Assembly (NCBI GenBank): GCA_964420405.1
Contig: CAYQTL010000117.1
Span: forward strand, 1-8,839
DNA: 8,839 nt
Direction: 5' to 3'
Origin: CAYQTL01 sp964420405
GTDB taxonomy: Bacteria > Acidobacteriota > Thermoanaerobaculia > Thermoanaerobaculales > Sulfomarinibacteraceae
Shown in pieces: positions 6,648 through 8,839 of this stretch (its first letter is position 1; each line of letters begins with the position of its first letter). A model generated the notes under the pieces. It ran no database searches. It saw only the letters and a program-made list of their open reading frames with translations, and was not told where the DNA came from. A program made the position numbers and the translations under genes.

Positions 6648-7276
6648 TGTGGCGTCACGCTGCGAACCTGCTCACGATCCTGCGACTGGTGACGGCGCCG
6701 GCGCTGGTGGCGCTGGCTGCCGCCGGTCGACGGCGAGCGTTCCTGGTCGTGCTGATGCTGCTGCTCGCGACCGACTGGCTCGACGGCAAGGTGGCGTCGG
6801 CCACGGGCACGACCTCCGCACTCGGGGCGCGTCTCGACAGCGTCGCCGACGCGGTGATGTTCGGCGCGGTGCTGGCCTCGGCCGCGTGGCTGCTCCCCGA
6901 CACCCTCGCGGCGGTCGCCCCGTTGCTCGCCGCCACCGCCGGGAGCTGGATCACGGCGGTCGCGGTGTCGGTGGCGAGGTTCTCCCGCCTCGCCTCCTAC
7001 CACACCTGGTCGGCCAAGGCGGCGTGGTGGGCGATCGCGGCCGGCGCCGTCGCCGCCTTCGCGGGCGGTCCTGACTGGCCGTTGCGGGTCGGCCTCGCGG
7101 TGGCGATCGCCGCGAACCTGGAGTCGGTCGCGATCAGTGTCCTGCTGCGCGCTCCGCGGGCGGACGTCCGCTCGGTGCTCGCAGCCTGGCGTGGGCGCGC
7201 ACGGAGCGGAGACGGCGCCTCGGGTCGGGAAGGCAGCCCGCACGACCGCTCCACCACGACGACGGAGGAGACATGA
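6647..7276 (+). CDS. CDP-alcohol phosphatidyltransferase family protein (209 aa)
   Basis: A polytopic membrane enzyme of the family that swaps CMP of CDP-diacylglycerol for an alcohol such as glycerol-3-phosphate or inositol phosphate. The signature D-x2-D-G-x2-A-R-x8-G-x3-D-x3-D is present as D43, D46, G47, A50, G60, D64 and D68, but the Arg after A50 is S51. NLLTILRLVTAPALVALA (7-24) forms the typical first helix, and a YHTWSAK motif (118-124) follows helix 4. About six membrane segments are visible. A hydrophilic, Arg/Ser/Thr-rich C-terminal tail spans about 180-209. The start ATG lies within the stop of the CdsA-like gene (TGATG) and the stop overlaps the next ATG (ATGA), so translation is coupled. 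Pairing with a YnbB-like protein matches E. coli ynbA-ynbB. The headgroup cannot be assigned from sequence. Confidence 0.87.
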   Translation: MWRHAANLLTILRLVTAPALVALAAAGRRRAFLVVLMLLLATDWLDGKVASATGTTSALGARLDSVADAVMFGAVLASAAWLLPDTLAAVAPLLAATAGSWITAVAVSVARFSRLASYHTWSAKAAWWAIAAGAVAAFAGGPDWPLRVGLAVAIAANLESVAISVLLRAPRADVRSVLAAWRGRARSGDGASGREGSPHDRSTTTTEET

Positions 7277-8133
7277 CGGACGACCACCGGCTCGAGCTGT
7301 TGCACGTCTCGGATCTCCACTTCGGCCCGCCGTACCACGAGCGGGTGGGCGAGGCGCTGATGGCGGCCGCCTGGTCGCTGGCCCCCGACGCGATCGTGGT
7401 CAGCGGCGACCTCACCCAGCGGGCGAAGCCCGAGCAGTTCGCGGCGGCGCGGGCGTACCTGGACCGGCTCCCGGAGGTGCCCCGGATCGTCATCCCCGGC
7501 AACCACGACATCCCGCTGTACCGGATCGCCGAGCGCTTCCTCCAGCCACGGGAGCAGTTCCTGCGGCACATCTGCGACGAGCTCGACCAGGTGGTCCGGG
7601 TGGACGGCATGGTGGCGGTGGCGCTCGACTCGACCTCGCCGCGACGGACCATCAGCAACGGCCGGATCCACAAGGACCAGCTCGAGCTGTGCGAGCGCGT
7701 GTTCCGGGACGTGCCGGAAGACCTGCTGAAGGTGGTGGTGGCGCACCACCACTTCGTGCCCGCACCCGACTGGGAGCGGGACCGGCCGATGCCGAAGGCC
7801 AGACGGGCGCTCGACCGGTTCGTGGACCTGCGGGTGGACGTCATCTTCGGCGGACACCTGCACCGCGCCTACATCGGCAACTCGCTCGACGTGTACGCGG
7901 GCCAGGACCCGGACCAGGGCATCGTGATCATCCAGTGCGGGACCAGCACGTCCCGGCGCGGCCGCACCCGGGAACGGGAGAAGAACTCCTTCAACCACGT
8001 CCGGGTGGCCGGCGACATGCTCTACGTGACCCACTACCTGTACTTCGAGGAGCGCGCCGGTTTCGAGCCCGTCAGCCGCCACCAGTTCCCGAGACCGGGG
8101 CGACGGTTCCTGGAGGTGGACGGGTCCGGGTGA
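7273..8133 (+). CDS. Calcineurin-like metallophosphoesterase (286 aa)
   Basis: A soluble, probably cytoplasmic two-metal phosphoesterase. All core motifs are present: D14-x-H16 (SDLHFG), GD46 (SGDLTQ), GNHD (76-79), the His in AHHHF (157-161) and GGHLH (193-197). The layout resembles the CpdA/Icc cyclic-nucleotide phosphodiesterase group and related actinobacterial proteins. It has no signal peptide or membrane helix. The start ATG overlaps the phosphatidyltransferase stop by four bases, preceded by GGAGGAG-like sequence (about 7263-7269), and it is the last gene of the apparent operon. Family members hydrolyse cAMP, nucleotides or lipid phosphates. The context suggests a lipid-phosphate or lipid-precursor substrate, for example removal of the phosphate left after a phosphatidyl transfer. 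That is inference, not seen in the sequence. Confidence 0.9.
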   Translation: MTDDHRLELLHVSDLHFGPPYHERVGEALMAAAWSLAPDAIVVSGDLTQRAKPEQFAAARAYLDRLPEVPRIVIPGNHDIPLYRIAERFLQPREQFLRHICDELDQVVRVDGMVAVALDSTSPRRTISNGRIHKDQLELCERVFRDVPEDLLKVVVAHHHFVPAPDWERDRPMPKARRALDRFVDLRVDVIFGGHLHRAYIGNSLDVYAGQDPDQGIVIIQCGTSTSRRGRTREREKNSFNHVRVAGDMLYVTHYLYFEERAGFEPVSRHQFPRPGRRFLEVDGSG

Positions 8134-8161
8134 AGGGGAGACGGCACCACGTGGACGCGGG

Positions 8162-8337
8162 CGATCCCGATCCCGGTCCCGATCCCGACGGAGTGGCCAC
8201 CTGCGGGCGCTCCCGATCCTGCCTCCGCACGGCCCGCCGAGCGAGGATCGGCGGGCGGTTCGCCGGGAGGCTGGCTGATCGGCGTGGTGTCCGTGTGGGC
8301 CTGGTGGGGGGCACTGCCATCATCGGGATCGGGATCG
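8162..8337. repeat. Inverted GATCCC-hexamer arms
   Basis: The intergenic region after the operon contains a GATCCC-rich run (about 8163-8188) and its reverse, GGGATC repeats (about 8325-8336). CGATCCCGATCCCG at 8162-8175 is the exact reverse complement of 8324-8337, giving 14-bp arms about 148 bases apart. The arms could fold as a large stem, in DNA or in the operon's 3' RNA, and might end transcription or protect the message. The space between the arms shows no gene. Confidence 0.5.
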
Positions 8338-8364
8338 GGGACGGACACGGTACCGACGGGGACG

Positions 8365-8393
8365 CGGACACGGACGCGGGTGCCGACTACAAT
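8365..8393 (+). promoter_or_regulatory. Sigma70-type promoter of the acyl-CoA-binding protein gene
   Basis: CGGACA at 8365-8370 (four of six matches to TTGACA) is separated by 17 bases from TACAAT at 8388-8393 (five of six matches to TATAAT). Transcription would begin near 8400, giving a leader of about 20 bases with the ribosome binding site. GGACACGG occurs at 8343-8350 and again at 8366-8373, overlapping the -35 box, and could be a direct-repeat operator. Confidence 0.6.
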
Positions 8394-8420
8394 GCCCCCG
8401 ACCGGAATCACGGAGGACCG

Positions 8421-8672
8421 ATGGACCTCGACCAGTCGTTCGAAGACGCGGTGGCGCGCTCGAAGAAGCTGCCCGAGAAGCCGTCCAACGAGTTGCTGCT
8501 CGACCTGTACTCGCTGTACAAGCAGGCGACCGCCGGCAACGTGGCGGGCTCCCGGCCGGGCATGTTCGACGTGGTTGGCCGGGCCAAGTACGACGCCTGG
8601 GAGAAGCGCCAGGGAATGTCGGCCGACGACGCCAAGCGGGCCTACATCGAGCTGGTGGAGTCGCTCGAGTAG
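8421..8672 (+). CDS. Acyl-CoA-binding protein (ACBP), 83 aa
   Basis: A small soluble four-helix protein that binds long-chain acyl-CoA esters in the cytoplasm and buffers or delivers them to lipid enzymes. The match to the eukaryotic-type family is close over the whole length: LYSLYKQATAGN (29-40), RPGMFD (45-50), GRAKYDAW (53-60) and a C-terminal AYIELVE (74-80). Ligand-contact residues known from bovine ACBP (Y28, K32, K54, Y73) correspond to Y30, K34, K56 and Y75. The ATG at 8421 is chosen because the family starts here and GGAGGA (8412-8417) lies just upstream. The open frame continues far upstream, but only as an antisense-like shadow. It has its own promoter and is separated from the phospholipid operon by 287 bases. 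ACBP is patchy in bacteria. Its position beside CDP-lipid enzymes suggests a shared lipid role (inference). Confidence 0.95.
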   Translation: MDLDQSFEDAVARSKKLPEKPSNELLLDLYSLYKQATAGNVAGSRPGMFDVVGRAKYDAWEKRQGMSADDAKRAYIELVESLE

Positions 8673-8839
8673 GGGCGGCGGGGCCGTCCGGCCTCGGTCC
8701 GGTCCCGAGCACGAGCCCGGCGAGAGCGGACGTCGGGGAGCGAGCGTCGACCGGGCCCGCCGCCGCGGTCGCCGCCACAGCCCGAGGACGATCACTGTCC
8801 GAGGGCGGGCGGCGGGGGTCGGGAGTCCGGGGGCGGGAG
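8673..8839. other. Right-edge region with no gene seen
   Basis: These 167 bases after the ACBP stop hold no convincing gene start or end. GGCCG-TC-CGGCC (8682-8693) is a 5-bp hairpin 10 bases after the stop and might contribute to termination, but no T-run follows. Confidence 0.4.

Noticed and set aside
8162..8337. CRISPR-like repeat array
   Set aside because: The GATCCC units are directly adjacent simple repeats in inverted arms, with no regular spacers.
7137..8420. Upstream extension of the ACBP frame, which could suggest a large fusion protein
   Set aside because: The extension is an out-of-frame reading of the metallophosphoesterase gene. A ribosome binding site and promoter immediately precede the ACBP ATG, and the family begins there.
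1..8839. tRNA, rRNA, insertion sequence or phage attachment site
   Set aside because: No cloverleaf, rRNA core sequence, transposase motif or terminal repeat pair with target duplication was found on reading either strand.

Overview
The window is a very GC-rich bacterial segment. Its genes use G or C at most third codon positions, which leaves long open frames on every strand. The gene content suggests a high-GC actinobacterium: a GGDEF-EAL signalling protein, a small metallo-beta-lactamase-fold hydrolase, a P460-type c cytochrome, phospholipid-synthesis enzymes and a bacterial acyl-CoA-binding protein. The lineage is inferred from composition and gene families only, and no marker gene is present to fix it.

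Left part (1-3249, + strand). About 390 bases show no recognisable gene. They are followed by a 53-residue coiled-coil protein (393-554). Next is an 814-residue cyclic-di-GMP protein (805-3249), read as receiver-like domain, weak PAS, PAS, GGDEF, EAL. Its receiver has Glu where the phosphorylated Asp should be, its GGDEF domain has lost catalytic residues, and its EAL domain looks intact. It is therefore best read as a phosphodiesterase with sensory and regulatory N-terminal domains. A MBL-fold hydrolase (3266-3988, - strand) converges on it with a 16-base gap.

Central and right part (4310-8133, + strand). After a 321-base intergenic region that contains inverted repeats, five genes lie so close together (11-base overlap, 21-base gap, 1-base overlap, 4-base overlap) that they almost certainly form one operon. 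They encode (i) a membrane-anchored P460-type cytochrome with one CxxCH heme site, (ii) a cupredoxin-like domain with a C-terminal membrane segment, (iii) a CdsA/YnbB-like CDP-diacylglycerol synthase family protein, (iv) a CDP-alcohol phosphatidyltransferase and (v) a calcineurin-like metallophosphoesterase. Genes iii-v look like a three-step phospholipid module: activate with CTP, transfer the headgroup, dephosphorylate. Both membrane enzymes deviate from their family signatures. Genes i-ii look like an extracytoplasmic redox pair. The cupredoxin gene carries two compensating one-base frameshifts, in G runs at about 5471 and 5573, which scramble the codons for its membrane helix.

Right end (8134-8839). 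A 287-base intergenic stretch holds a 14-bp inverted repeat built on a GATCCC hexamer and a good sigma70-type promoter. The promoter drives a separate gene for an 83-residue acyl-CoA-binding protein (8421-8672). Its lipid-related role fits the neighbouring operon. The last 167 bases show no gene.
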